Positions 11,571 through 24,850 of a stretch of 64,000 nucleotides of DNA are shown here, piece after piece (within the stretch, counting starts at the first letter, position 1; each line of letters starts with the position of its first letter). The stretch comes from Adineta vaga. Lineage: Eukaryota; Rotifera. The stretch is taken from the NCBI GenBank assembly GCA_021613535.1, contig CP075495.1, positions 10,168,001 to 10,232,000 on the forward strand, given 5' to 3'. Made by a program: the position numbers and the translations under genes. The notes below the pieces were generated by a model. That model worked only from the letters and a program-made list of their open reading frames with translations. It had not been told where the DNA came from and did no database searches.

Positions 11571-13781
11571 TTAAAATGGTCGATAAGAATGAAATCCATT
11601 ATGAATATGATAATTTTCTGGTATAGAATTTGTTGCTTGTCTTGTATGTTGTGTTCGATAGAGATAATCCATTTTAGCTACTTGTCCATTTTTATTTGTC
11701 CATTCGATAAGAAAAATAATTTGTCGATGACGTGGAGGAATACAATCAAATGTTGATAAGGCTTTTCGTGAATTACGAATACGTACACTATCATTTAAAT
11801 CAATTTCGATATTTAAAAAGTCTATTAAAGATAAGTTTTCAGCAATAAATATAGTAAAATTATGTTCATTTGTTGTGACATAATAATTATAATCAAGTCC
11901 CTAGAAAAATAAAACCAAAGTATGAAAGGAACAAACGATTTTTACAAACTTTTTGTGGTGGATTATGATTTTTTAGAACAGTTGCAATTAAACAATCAGC
12001 TAATAAGGTTGCAGGTTCATGAGTAACTTGAACATTCAATTGAACTTTTGAATGAATGACTAGTGTATAATCTTTCGTAGATTCATTATCTTCATTCCAA
12101 AAACTAGCTGAAAAAGGTATTAGAACATAATAACCAGGTTCTAATGATCCAATCCAGTGTGTAAATGCTCCACGATTTGTACATAATATTGCTTGATATG
12201 TTCCAACTTCCTTCGAAGCTCCTTGCTCAACATTACATAGAACAAATGATTGTGTATGGTAATTTCTTATTCGACGATTTGGACGATGGTACAACAAACT
12301 GATATTGACTAATGATGTTCTACAAATGAGGATATACATATATATATATATATATAATGACGTGAGATTTTTCTTTTGTAGAGAATTATATTTACTTGGA
12401 TAGATGAAAATGAAATGTAGGAAGTGATTGTGTTGCTGATTGAGTAAAATGATTAACTTCGCGAACATCATAATCATCACTAGCATATGATGATATTGTA
12501 ATTGAATTAAAAAATCGAAGAAATTTTGGCCAAGATATCCAAAATACACCGGGAGATCGACTATTTCGTCCGATAGAATTTAATTTATTCAATATGGGTA
12601 CAGTAAGAAATTCATCTTGATAGTAAGAAGAGGCATGTGGATCACGGACTAGGACAAACGGCAATAATATTGATGCATTCGAATATGCAGCAAGTACAGA
12701 AAAAGCATGATTACTGGGAATATGATTTCGTGCATATTCTTCCTCACTGATATCTAATCGACCAGTCGATGCACCAATTAATAAACTAGAAAAGAAAGAT
12801 AACAAACTATTTTTGACTATGATCAAATGAATTAAATCATACTGTGATTCACAAGCAGATAAAAGTTTTGCCCATATGATTTCATCATCAATAGTATTCT
12901 TAGTTGGATTTAATTCAATATGTTCACATGGAGCACCAGTTAACAATTGTAACCCTTCTTCAGTTTGTCCACCAATTAAATCTGCATATGAACCGAATAG
13001 TTTCGCACAAGCTTTTTCAATTAATGGAACATATAATTGTCGATGATGTGCTTGGGTAAATGCAAGTTGATTATATTGTGTACAAGGAAAACAATCATCA
13101 ACAATAACTGTTTTCCATAAACCATTATGACAAAGACGAATGAGATAAACACCTTGTTCATTAATCGTTTTAGTTAATAGGATATGTTCAAGCATATGTG
13201 GTCGTTCAGTAATCAAAGCTAGAGCAGCCATTAACCAACAATCACCAAGAGCACCTTGTTGAATATCACTTGGCTTTGGTACGAATAGACAGACCAATGT
13301 CGATGAGGATCAGAATGTAATAATGGAGTTATATGAGCAATTCTTAACCACTTCAATGGATGATTACTAACAGACTCAATTTCACCGATTGAACGGAAAA
13401 TTGGAGGAAATTGATCATCAACAAAATGTGTACCTTCCTACGAGAAATTTCATTCATAGACATAAAAAGGAAAGAGAAATTCAATACCATTCTACAAAAA
13501 TTCACTATATCACGATAAAGTTTTTCCGCTTTTGCTTCATCTGTTTGTCGACGATCACGAATAGGTAATGATTCATATGTTGTATTAGATAATTTTGTAT
13601 TAATCAATTTTTTCTAAAAGAAAACTTATATTTATGAGCGAAAAAACAAAGACTTATTTTTTGCATACTGAACTTACTTGTGACTGATGATTCGATGAGA
13701 TATTCTCTAATCGACGTGACCGATATGTTGATATCTGATTTGACTGTAAATTTTGTCCTTGCTCCTTTCGATGCTTCCATC
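11571..13781 (-). CDS. Calpain-15 (SOL)-like protein, frameshifted and lacking catalytic Asn
   Basis: The order is a charged N-terminal piece (TYESLPIRDRRQTDEAKAEK), FVDDQFPP, the protease core, then the C-terminal domains. The core has PSDIQQGALGDCW with the active Cys, LWKTVIVDDCFPC, PLIEKACAKLFGSYADLIGG, LLTGAPCEHIEL and SNHAFSVLAAY with the active His. These match calpain-15/small optic lobes. Two defects are visible. First, the reading frame breaks at about 13275-13300: HWSV is read in one frame and PKPSDIQQ in another, one base short of the family spacing. Second, the third catalytic residue in RNPWG is replaced by RDPHA. The 5' end is also unclear: the exon at about 13668-13781 (RWKHRKEQGQNLQSN) has no in-frame ATG, and no RanBP2-type zinc fingers were found upstream. 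The 3' part is in frame and ends in HSYRPF-stop. It is either a decaying gene, or a non-peptidase homologue with a one-base sequence error. Confidence 0.75.
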
Positions 13782-15049
13782 TGTGTGTGTATTAAATCTA
13801 TTACTACTCATATTCACTATCTAAAGAAAATGTATCGTCAATTTAGGAAATAACAATCATGAATAACTCCGACTAGTTTTACTCATTTTCAGTTCTTTTT
13901 TCTATTACTCATTTTCTTTCCTTCCTGTATGTTAGTGTCAGTTACGTATCGGAAAGTTATAGTCTCTTACAATTGACTAATGTTGTGAGTCATCACTATA
14001 GTTTGCCCTTTTGCTTGTTCGAAATAAATCGAGAAAAAGAGAGAGAGAGAGAAAGAACGGAGAGAGGGAGACAGAGAGAAAAGGAAACCTACATACACGA
14101 TGCATTATGTTACCATACCAATAGATGACATTAAATTATAGACAAAGCATGATCAATGTATTTGAATACAGTAACTATTGTGTTATGTCACATTCTTTTT
14201 CGACTATTTAAATAGTTTTAAAAACACATTCAATATGGATTAGTTACAATCAATGCATGAATGACAAAGAAAAACGTTTTTATATGTACAATCAATCGAA
14301 TTTATTTGCTTACGACATCATTTTCAGTTCAAAATCGAACTATTACTTCTGCATATATAACCTAATCTTAACGACCTTACTCTAGTCTATTCTAGATAAT
14401 ATTAATTTAACTTATAGAACATGAAGTAAATTGTGAAACGTTACAGATATAAGGGAAGAAAAATATGAACAGAATCACATAAATGAAATGTCATTATATA
14501 TCTTCAATGAATAGACTTTTTATAGATGAAAATATTCAGTATGGTTTTCGAGGTCGACATTTTTCTTTGATTCGAGCGGCACTTCACTTTTATGGTAATA
14601 TAAAGTTCAAGGTTTTGACATAGTTGAACTGATTTTTTTATCAGAATAGAAAAAAAATAAGACATAGGGTAAAAATCAATGTCTACAGATGTAGTCAAAG
14701 TAATCTACCCTCTCACATCACTCGATAAATTCTGGTTACTTTTTGTGTTAAAAATGGTTGATCAATTTTCATACAATTGACTGAAGAGTAATGGTTACTA
14801 TGATTTTGAATACCGTTTTAAATCATGTTTCATCCTAAATCTCATCTATTAAATGATATCAAAACTGACTAGAGAGTCGTATAAACAATAGGATTAAAAA
14901 CTTCTTATAGTTGTTGATATTTTACAAACAAAAATCTGTGATGAAATTGTTTTATTCTTAAATTCTATATTGAACTACATTGAACATAAAACAAGTAAAA
15001 AAAAGTATTTCTTTTTTTTCTTGTTTGTAATTCTAATTCGTTTATATCT
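13782..15049. other. Intergenic, purine-rich tract
   Basis: No gene is visible. A GA-rich purine tract covers about 14031-14092. The rest is AT-rich and without structure I can name. Missing 5' exons of the calpain gene were looked for here and not found. Confidence 0.45.
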
Positions 15050-18000
15050 TTAAATTAAACTGGGACGTCGATCTACTTCAGTTTTCTTTTCTTCATCTTC
15101 TTTATTATCACCACCACTATTATCATCATCATCATCACCATCACGAAAACATTCATTATCAACTTCTTCGACTTGTAAATATCGTTCACCGTCGATATTT
15201 GTCCAATATTTGTTCGTTGATAAATTACGTTCATCAGTAGACATTTCACTTTCAATAGCAAATACAATACGTGCTCGTTCTAAATGCCTATTTGAAAGAA
15301 TGTTTATTCATTTTTAATTTCATATCAAGTAACAATTTAACTAACCAGATTTGTGTTGCACCTTCAATAACATTTCCATATGTATCACCCATCATAGCAA
15401 TTAATAAATTGAGTAATAGAATAGTAACAACAACAATATAAAAAACAAGTAATGTTACACTGATATAAGAAAATGATGTATCAGAATATGCATCAAGATC
15501 AAAGTCACCAAGCATACCAAGGAAACTTTGCTTTACACTCAAAAGAAAACCACCAAAACCTATGAGAAAGAAAAAGACACAAAACATATTTCTTTTCTTT
15601 CAAGTTTTATTTTACCATTATTATCAAATAGAATAAAGAATGCTTGTGAAAATCCTGCTAAAAAGACGCCATAGATAATAAAAAATCGAAGAACATCATT
15701 GAATAACATCTCATAGATCATCACCACAAATGGACCTGTTAAACGAAAAGCCATGACGAAAAAAAGCATATAACCCCAACCAAGAATGGCTGCAACTGCT
15801 AGCATAGCGCTTTCAGCGTGAAAATCAAATATACGAAGAATATTCACAAGATAGATACTTAGACAAAATAATAATGATAAGTAATTTTCTAATAAACCAG
15901 AACCCTATGTTCAAATCAAATAAATCTTCTTATTGGATCAATAAAACTCGTTTTTGTTTACCGTCGTTTGAAAATATTTCTTTAAACCTAAACTAGTCAT
16001 TTCGTTGTATTCAGATTTTCCTTTCCAGATTGCTCCTGCTAAAACAAATAAACGACCAACAGCACATATACTTTGATGGACCATCCCAGGTGGTTCAATC
16101 TTAGTTACCATGGCATCATCGCCTTCACCTTCAATCTAAAATAATATAGTTCCATATATATATATATATGGATATATATCAAATCATATATCAACTTTTT
16201 ACCGTTTCTATGCGAGATTGATCAAGTATTGTTGTAATAAGAAAAACGATTAAATAAGTAAATGTAATAAGAAATCGATGAAAAAAAATTCGTCGTGCAA
16301 AACGTTCCCATTTCTTATTGACTAAATCGATAAGACGTGGATGCATAATTAATTCTACATGTGCATTTTTGACGATAATTTCCAGTGCACCAACTGGTTT
16401 ACTATCATCATCCTAGAACAAAGCAAACAAAAGTTTAATTCAGTTTTAAATGTGTTGTCTCTTTACATCATCATCATCATCATCATCATTTTGAAATTCC
16501 AAATCAACTTGATCCAATGGATAAAGTACACAGGAAACAGGTCCAAAACTCCATTGTGTTATTTTTCGTTCTTCAAGTAAAAACGAAAACATATCAGCTT
16601 GACCAAGTTTAGCTGCTAATGTCAATGGTGTATATCCATCTTTATTTAAACGTTTCCATAATGGTGTATCTTTCTTTGATCCAGATGATTTTTTGTCATT
16701 TTCATCATCTTCATCTTCGTCACTTGATCCTTTGTCAAGTGCTTGCATTTCTATCCAACGTTGTTTAACTTTCGTATACATTTTTGGTAAATGATGAATA
16801 ACAAGTAAATGTAATAAATTGTTGCCATTGGAATCGACCTATAAAATGGAATACAAACGACGATTATCGAAAAATATATAAGTCAACTGAATATTAAAAA
16901 CGAAAACAATTGATTGGAGAGAGTGAGAACGATTACATGACGATAATCATCAATATTTAAAGTTGAGAAAATCTTTATACTATTTTTAATGTACCGTATT
17001 TCTTTACTTCTACAAAATAAGTTCAATAACTTATGATGAAGTTCTATTTGTCTTTCAGAATTTATCAACTAGAACAAATATCGGAATCAAATCAACCATA
17101 AAAAAGGACTATGTACGTATGATTGAATGAATTCTATTACAATGTATGCACTGGTTTATTTTTGTATTTTGTTGTGATAGGGGGTCATTGATTGACAGAT
17201 GCTTTATTCTATCCTTTACAAATATCTAACATATTTACGCATAGTTGAATAACTACTCCTACGTACGTGATACTATATTACCACCTACATGAAGACAGGT
17301 AAGGTAAATAATTCATTTTGTTTTTATGATACCAAACTATACCTTACTATATTGATGTTTTATTTTTCTTTCTTTTCTCTCGCATTTAATCATCTTTACA
17401 TAACATATAATACGGTCATTTGCAGACAAAATAGTTCATGGTTTCTGTTTGAAAAACAAATAGAATCGTCAAAGTTTAGTACATTTTGACATTCTGATTG
17501 CTTTTTTTTCTCTCAATTCAAGTCAATTACTCAGTCATTTGCCAGTCATACTCGATGAAATGTATGAAAATAAAAAAATAAAAATTTTTATGAAATACTT
17601 ACTGTATCCATAGACGCTCCATATTTTAGTAGAATTTCGGCTATATTCCATTGATTTGTACAACAAGCGAATGCTAATGGTGTTTCACCATAGTAACATG
17701 GGCGACCACTAAAATGAAATTTTGTCGAAAAAAGAAATTTTCTTTCATCAATAAAGAAAGCATACACTGCAAAAAAGTTGCCACTAGCACAAGCTGTTAA
17801 TTGTTGTTCTTGATAAATTTGATTACATTCATCGCCAAGTAGCCATTCAACCATTGTTGCATTTCGTTTAATAATTGCAATATGAAGAGGATTTTCACCG
17901 TAATATTCCTAAAAAATACAAAGAAATCTTTTCATTTCTATACAAATCAATTCGCTGATTTCGAGTTTACAGCTTCATTATATATCTGTGTTATTGTATG

Positions 18001-18330
18001 AGGAAAATTGGATATCAGAAATCGTGCCATACTGAGATGAGTTTCACTACCATATAAAAAACACATATGTATTGGACAATCACCGACTGGACCTCTTGCA
18101 TCAACATTTGTAGGATCTTGTTTAACAAGACGTTTCATCGCTTCTTCATCAGCTTTTCGTACAGCTTCCCAAATTGTTCCACCTTTTCGTGAATTTTCCG
18201 TTTGTCGTTCTACTGCCGATAGTTTCGATGCTTCATCTGTTGCTTTTGCTTTTGCTTGTGCAACGTTCAAAACTAAACGTGACCATATACTACTAACTGC
18301 AACAGACTTTTTCTCTTCTTCTGTACTCAT
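15050..18330 (-). CDS. TRPV-type cation channel
   Basis: This is a TRP channel of the vanilloid group, closest in feel to OSM-9/Inactive-like invertebrate TRPVs. These are sensory cation channels, often ciliary; that role is family knowledge. From ATG 18330: an N-terminal helix, then ankyrin repeats (GDCPIHMCFLYGSETHLSM, YYGENPLHIAIIKRNATMVE, CYYGETPLAFACCTNQWNIA, DGYTPLTLAAKLGQADMFSF). A linker with an Asp run at about 16468-16491 is split by an intron. Six membrane segments follow, including FVVMIYEMLFNDVLRFFIIY. The pore loop is SFLGMLGDFDLDAY, and S6 reads LLLNLLIAMMGDTYG, followed by the TRP-like helix (ATQIWHLERARIVFAIE). The tail is acidic and ends in RRPSLI-stop at 15052-15050. The filter GMLGD is intact. 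One intron (16839-17602) is unusually long. Confidence 0.9.
16839..17602 (-). other. Unusually long intron of the TRPV gene
   Basis: This 764-base intron lies between the ankyrin exon ending in GASMDT and the exon starting with VDSNGNNLLHLL. Introns elsewhere in this gene are about 50-80 bases. I see no coding exon in it and no clear terminal inverted repeats. Confidence 0.6.
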
Positions 18331-18503
18331 TGTCTAACAGAATCGTGTAGTTGTTACTAGTAAACCAGTTGTTTTTCGGTTAGCTCACCACGTTTATCAA
18401 TGTGATTGACAAGTGTGGTAATGATCAACATTTAACGAATAATTTACCTTTTTTTTCTAGTTTTCTTTTTCATTCAAACACTTGTTTCGTTTTCTACGTT
18501 TAC

Positions 18504-18940
18504 CTGTAAGCAATGATTGTAAACTAAACCATACGCTAGTATAATCACGGCAATCAACCAATGCGAAAATATATAGCCTTTAAATGAAGGACACTCTACG
18601 TATTGCTGGTGATGAGAGGACTATAAAAAACAATATGTTTTCATCGTTAGTAATTTGTATCAGAGTTAATTAAGTTCATTTCAAATAGTTCCAGATTTTT
18701 AGTTTGAAAGACTTAATATCGATGAATAATTTTTTTGTATTGTTCAGTATTCGTTGGTTCGTTCGTTCGAAGATAATAGTTTAACGATCTTTCGCTCTTT
18801 TTATATGACGAACAAAACTTGTTTTTCCTGCGTATATGTTGTTTTTTAAATTAATGAACCATGAAATATTTAATAATCGTTTAAGCAACAGAACTTACCA
18901 GCAATATTGATAACTGGTTTTCTCCTGTAAAAGATATCAT
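18504..18940 (-). CDS. Two coding-like exons: small membrane protein or 5' exons of the TRPV gene
   Basis: Two pieces on the minus strand have good splice borders and join in phase. Exon A is 18940-18899: 14 codons, MISFTGENQLSILL, directly after a plausible acceptor. Exon B is 18620-18504: 39 codons, containing HWLIAVIILAYGLVYNHCLQ, a clear membrane segment. Exon B ends at a donor; reading through it stops after 11 more codons. The intron could instead end just before the TRPV start (acceptor near 18333), giving LQ-TMSTEEE in frame and a TRPV with an extra N-terminal membrane segment, which would be odd for the family. I cannot decide between a short independent peptide gene and alternative 5' exons. 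Confidence 0.35.
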
Positions 18941-20799
18941 ATCTGCAAGATAGTCACAAATATTTTAATCAATAATGTATGCGAATAAATTTATTGGTTA
19001 TTTTCCGTAAAAAATAGCTAGGTAAATAAAAAACTAAGTATCGATAAGTTGAGTACAAAAAAATAGAACATTAAGCTTTAATTATCCACCATTTTTCATT
19101 TTTTTTCTATCATTGAATACGTTTATGTGGCTTAAATTAGGTATGGAAACAGCGAAAAAGAAAACTATTATCTATTTCTCGGATTTTCACGTTGAACCGT
19201 TGATGAATTTGAATATATGATGATTTTTTTATAAGATGAAAGAAAATAAAACATTTTTCTCGAATGTTATATGTAATGATAAGAAACAAAATAATCTGTC
19301 TAACTGATCAATTACTTTAACTAATCTTTACATATGTACAGTAAAGAAACAGACTACTTTTGCCATCTGATTGATTTGTCATGATTTCACTTGAGTTCAA
19401 ATTATGTTCGAAAATCTAACGAAAATTTTTGGAAATAAATGGAAAATAGTAGACATTGACTAACAATCAGAATTGGTTTAAATCCTTCTTCTGCTTGCAT
19501 ATATATGCTATCGAGTTTGAATTGAACATAAATTTTTTGATAAGAATAATAATAGTTGAAGAAAATCTTTCATTTCAATTAACTCTGTCATAGTTTGTTA
19601 AAGAACGACTAAATTCCTTTTTGAGAATACTTCAAGTGAGATGAAATGAATTCTCTACTGACAGAGTGATGAACAGAAATGATGATCTTAATAACGTATC
19701 AAAATGTGTTCTTGAAATATTGACTATGTCGAAAGTTTTAGCGATATTTTCAAGAGAAAATATTGTTTTTTTATTTTCAAAGTTCGAGACAAGAAGGAGA
19801 CAACTAATTAATGCTTTCTATTTTATGTCTTTTTTTCATAATTATTCTTTTTTATACTGATCAATACCATTAGTGATCATTGCAAACAGGCCAAAACTGT
19901 TTTCTACTATCGGTTTAGTCAGTAAACGAGCTCTAAATCAGTCAAAAAACACTACCTGAAACGTATGTGCTGATCAATACTTGAGTTTTAGCTCCTTTAC
20001 TAATGTACTATTCATCAATCGAATCAAAATATAAACGATAACATCTCTACTGATGGTTTTACCTCATTAATTTTTCTTTGGCGTTTTTATCGTTCTTTTT
20101 TCTCTTTTTATATTTACCACTGCACATGCAACAACATGTAAATTATTGTGACTGATACATTTGTCAGATAACTTACACAACATGGCCATAGTTTGGAAGG
20201 TTTTCTTTCATATCTATATCATCAATATAAAACGTTATTTAACGATTTTTTTGGTTTTAGTAATAGTTATTTCTTTCGAATGCCGTTTACATTGTTTTCT
20301 CTATCTATCTTCATCTGTGCCAAACTAAGATCTTCGAAAAGGTTTTGAATCTTGAGTTATTCTATTAATACTACGTCGATGGTTGTCTGTTAATCATCAA
20401 AAAAATAGTCTGATGTGTTAATTAATAGATCTGATAGGAAAAAGTATTGGGATTCCCTTGACAGCGTACCGTGACTATCTTAATACCAGCATCACATCGT
20501 ATTTTCACGACTTATTTACTTAAAAACTACTGATTTTCTAAATTTCTTCTTAGAACAAAACAATGATTCTTCAGCTACTATTTTCTACGACGGTATACTT
20601 AAAATTATCTTTACTATTCATGTATCATTAAGTATTACCTTGTGGCATTAAAATAAGAGCAATTTATATCATAGAACAAGGTAAAAAATTGATATATTCT
20701 ATTGCATGATGGATATGTAATTGACTGAATATATCATTTAATTATCGTATCATTCAGAAACATAGACAAAATATTTTATATAATTTTCAGAGAACGACC
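18941..20799. other. Intergenic, upstream of ARM-TIR-SAM copy 1
   Basis: No convincing gene is visible. The frame at 19666-19860 starts at GTG/ATG but has no recognisable content. An acceptor-like sequence just before ATG 20800 suggests that a 5' UTR intron ends there. Confidence 0.4.
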
Positions 20800-23700
20800 A
20801 TGTATCATTTCTATCCATACTATCCAGTCCAACAACAACAACAACAATTTTTCCCATGGTACAATCAACCTTACATACCTCATACAACAACTTCCTTTGA
20901 TACATTCGGAAATCCTTCATACTCACACCCACTTACTGATTTAAATAGTTCTCATTATCCTGTCATAAACAAGAATTTTAAGACATTCTCAGATTTTGAA
21001 TTGGCCAATCTATTGAATGATCAGAGGAACATACTCAAACAATTACATGATCGAGATCAACAACAACAATTACCTATTCTTAATGAATTTCTCACAACAC
21101 TTCTGCATATTCCCAGATCAAAGCTCCTATTAGCTATCCCAAGTGACGTATCCTCCTTGATCCGAACAACATTTAATGCTATACTTCAAGAATGGCGATA
21201 TTTTTCATACTTACCAAATAATAAAGCATTGATGTTTCGTACTTCTACTAAACTCATACGCAGATTGATTAAAGTTGCCGATGATATCAAACTAATTCCA
21301 CTATGGATATCTGATTCCACACTACTTGATACAATTGCTACTTGTCTCACTGATATAGCTACCACTGGAAAATTTCTCGATCATAACAACAAATATCATT
21401 TCAAACATTTCACTCATCTCATCGAAACTTACACTCTCTATCAACAGTATCTCAATCAACATAATCACTTCAATAAAGACACTTTCATTCAACTACTTCA
21501 TCCCATTCAACAATGTCTCACTTCCAATCATTTCATCAATACATTTACAAATCTATCTACGACTTCCAATTCTCTCACCACAGTTCAAAAGTTTCTTCTT
21601 CTCAAATCTCCAGCATTTCTCACATCATACAATGGTATGACTTTCTTACATTCTCTCTTGCAACTTCGTCTACTTCTACTTAATTCGTTTAGGACCAGCA
21701 TTAGAAGAAACTATGCATCAGCTTTTGTCGACCATGTTGCCACACTATGTCACCATTCTTGGTCAAGCGATGAAATCATGTGCTCATTGGAGTCAATCAA
21801 TGATTCGATGTGTCGAATCAATATTGGCAACGATCAACCATGGTACACACGAGTTTCCGAACAATGTGAAAATGATGAGTGATCATTTAGCACTGATTGA
21901 TCATGTTTTGAAACTGTTAGATGAACCAATATTGTACAATAATGTGAATGAAACGTTGTCGAATGGCGAGACAATGTTGCTGAATAGTGCAATGCGTTTT
22001 CTAGTGCTTATGATGAGTGAACCAAATGTGCTTGCTCACATGAAAGAAAGTCATGCGGCACAATCATTTCTTCGTTTGACATCGTGTAAAAACGAAGGAG
22101 TGGTGTTGAATGCATATACTCTTCTTGCCAATGCATGAAGAGGATATAAGAGCAATGCCTGAATCAGATAAATTATTGGATGCCATCATTCAATCATTAA
22201 AAGCAACTATACATGAAAAATCAGAGAAAAAGCATGAAACAGAACAGCTATTGGAAACTCTAAAAGGTAAGAAAATGTTCTCGACTTTGCTCTTAATGTG
22301 ATGAAACATTTTTGTGTCATTACTCATATAGTGTATTGGGAGCTCTTTAGAACGATTATATTTACATTTTAGGTCTCATTCAACATGATCACATAAAAAC
22401 TGAAATAAGCAAAGAAAATGTCCTTCCATTTCTTCTTGAATTGACTGATAAATTAACTGGTAAAGCATATGTCTTACTACTGGAAATATTATGGTCATTG
22501 ACATTTCATGATGAAAGTGCGGTTCTTCTACGTTCCAATGCAAGTTTTCTGAAAAGAATTGAAACCATTTCAAAAGAAAGCCGTGATGAAGCATTGAAAA
22601 AAGCAGCTGATGGACTTGTATGGAAACTTATTCGAGGTATATATATATATATACATACATATTCTGACTAATAAAATTAGTAACACATACTTATTTGGAT
22701 ATATTTTAGAACCAGAATTTCTTGACAAGATTGCAAAACAGGAAGAAAATGAAGAACATACTGATGTAGACGTGACACAAACAATAGTTGAAGAAATTGT
22801 AAATGATGCTGGTCAAAAACAACTAGTGACAACAATCAAACCAGCCACACATCCCAGTGGTGAACGGATATTTCAGTTTGATATAATGATATCGTATTGT
22901 CATGCTGACAAAGAATTAACTCACAAAATTCACAAGTTTCTCGTAAAACAAGGTTTCAAAATCTGGATTGATCTTGATAATATGAATGGACCAGGTAAAC
23001 GCATATTTTTCATTCGCTAATTAAAGTGATCAATTTTCTTTCGTTTATGTCTTGGTTTAGCGATGAGTGCTATGGCAGATGCAGTGGAGAATTCAGAATT
23101 TGTAATTATGTGCATGTCAGATTCTTATAAACAAAGTACTTATTGTCAAGCAGAAGCTGAATATGCTTTTAACTGTAAACGACGATTGATTCCATTGATT
23201 ATGAGAGCAAAGTATCGGCCAGATGGATGGCTTGGTTTCTTGATTGGATCGAGAATATACGTGGATTTTGGTCGATTTGATTTCGATACAGCTTGTAGGA
23301 AACTCATGACCGAAATTAGTCTTCAAAGTAAACGACCATTACCATCAAAACTAAATGGAATCAATCAGCATGAAAAACCGGATGCTGCGACATCTAGTAA
23401 AAAGTCAACATCTACAATTCGTCAGGAAAAATCTTCGATGAATGATAATAACAATTTACTTTCTGAATTTACAAAACGAAAAGTAACATTTAACTTCAAG
23501 CGAAAATTAATTTCACAGTGGACAGATTCAGATGTCTTGGATTATCTATTTACTGAACATTTGATACAGATGATGCCATTATGCATAGAAATGAATGGCC
23601 GAGCATTTATTCAATTGTATAAAATGTGTATATCAAAACCTAGCCGTATGTATACTATTTTGAATGAAGAATTAAAATCAACATATAAAACAAAACTACC

Positions 23701-23995
23701 AATTGGAGTTTTCTCACGATTTCTAAGTGCTGTAGAACAACGATCGAACATGAATCCATGGGCATTACCAGAAACATCATTGCAATATTCTGAAACTGCA
23801 GTAACGAATAACATTCCAGAAGATATTCTTTCAAATATCTATAGCACACCAGTGATTAATTACGATCCAGTTCAATATAGTACCTATTCTGATAAACCCT
23901 ATGACCTTGTAATTACCTCTAATGCTTCAGCTCTCGATGTTTTAAGAGCAATAGAACGTTATGGACTAAATTTTGCAAAAACAATATTTCCATGA
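20800..23995 (+). CDS. ARM-TIR-SAM protein, copy 1 (frameshifted in the ARM region)
   Basis: From ATG 20800: a Tyr/Gln/Pro-rich disordered N-terminus (about 60 residues, with a QQQQQQ run), an all-helical ARM-like region (exons to about 22640), a TIR domain, and a C-terminal SAM-like domain. TIR features are DIMISYCHADKELTHKIHKF, QGFKIWIDLDNMNGP, then FVIMCMSDSYKQSTYCQAEA. The first Glu of YCQAEAEYA aligns with the NADase Glu of SARM1. SAM-like features are QWTDSDVLDYLFTEHLIQMM and NGRAFIQLYKMC. The order ARM-TIR-SAM differs from ARM-SAM-SAM-TIR of SARM1. Introns fall at about 21635-21692, 22266-22373, 22636-22710 and 22996-23061. Against copy 2 it lacks four bases at about 22134, so the frame stops at TGA 22136-22138; the downstream frame stays open to 23995. 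A weak cryptic intron (GTAAAA after about 22086 to AG near 22152) could restore frame by removing about 23 codons. Confidence 0.8.
21319..22134 (+). repeat. Homogenised block, copy 1 of an 816-base paralogous repeat
   Basis: This block pairs with 25634-26449 with no gaps. Reading base by base I find 11 substitutions in 816 positions, none of them in the first 340 bases. One lies in the shared intron, nine are synonymous and one changes Pro to Ser. Outside the block the two genes differ strongly. The block ends exactly at the 4-base deletion. Confidence 0.9.
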
Positions 23996-24850
23996 AATAT
24001 ACAATTCAAGTGAACTTCAGGTGTAATTTTTATTTATAAGTTTTATGAAAATTTGAACAAATAATTAATAGATAATAAATACTGTATGAAATACCTATGA
24101 ATAGTAATGACCAATGAGCACATAATGATTGATAAGTAATTTTAGAATAGTTGTATACTATAGTCTTTTCTATGATTAATCTCTTTCTTCAATAGAAAAT
24201 ATGAAGCAAGACGAATTGGTTGAGCGAAAATTTTCGTAGATTTTATAACTAAACGAAGATTATCATTTACTTGGGTAGTAAATGACAACATATAAAGTAT
24301 TTTGATTTTTACTCACGATAATGATGATTAGAGCGAAAATATGTTTGTAGTATGACGTACGTTATCACTTTTTCTCTTTATTACTATTATACCTCAACAA
24401 AACGATTAATATTTTTTTCCTCTTCTACTATTACAATCATATTAAGATTGATTTTACAACAAGTAGACATACCCAATTTGGTCACTACTGATATTCTCAA
24501 TTGTCTATTTGAATGATAATACTTGATTTAAGTAACATTCAAAAGAGTTTTTTTCTTTAGTAAATAATGGATACGATTTGTTTCATTTGAAAAGAAAATA
24601 ATCTCGAATAGCGATGTTTTGCTTTTGACGTCAAATGAATTAATATACATCATGCGAATGAATGATTATCAATATGATTTCTATTTTTTTCCCTTTATCA
24701 ATGCATCGTTTCGCTTCGAAGAGTCTCTCCTTGGTATTATCATTCGTATGTTTTTATTTTATCATTGAGTATATAGAAAAAATGGATAGAAATACAATGA
24801 TTACATATAGGAGAAACAGTTGAGTATAGATTATAATATTATAGTTGACG
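23996..24850. other. Intergenic between the tandem ARM-TIR-SAM genes
   Basis: The 855 bases separate the stop of copy 1 from the ATG of copy 2. It should hold the 3' UTR of copy 1 and the promoter of copy 2. It does not look like a duplicate of the region upstream of copy 1. No other feature is seen. Confidence 0.45.

Noticed and set aside
20448-20460. GGGATTCCC, like an NF-kB site, about 350 bases upstream of the ARM-TIR-SAM gene.
   Set aside because: Single 9-base match with no second site and no support for use in this organism; chance is enough.
21635-21692. Frame change between two long open frames in each ARM-TIR-SAM gene.
   Set aside because: A normal GT-AG intron of the same length is present in both copies and restores the frame (SYNG-PALEETM).
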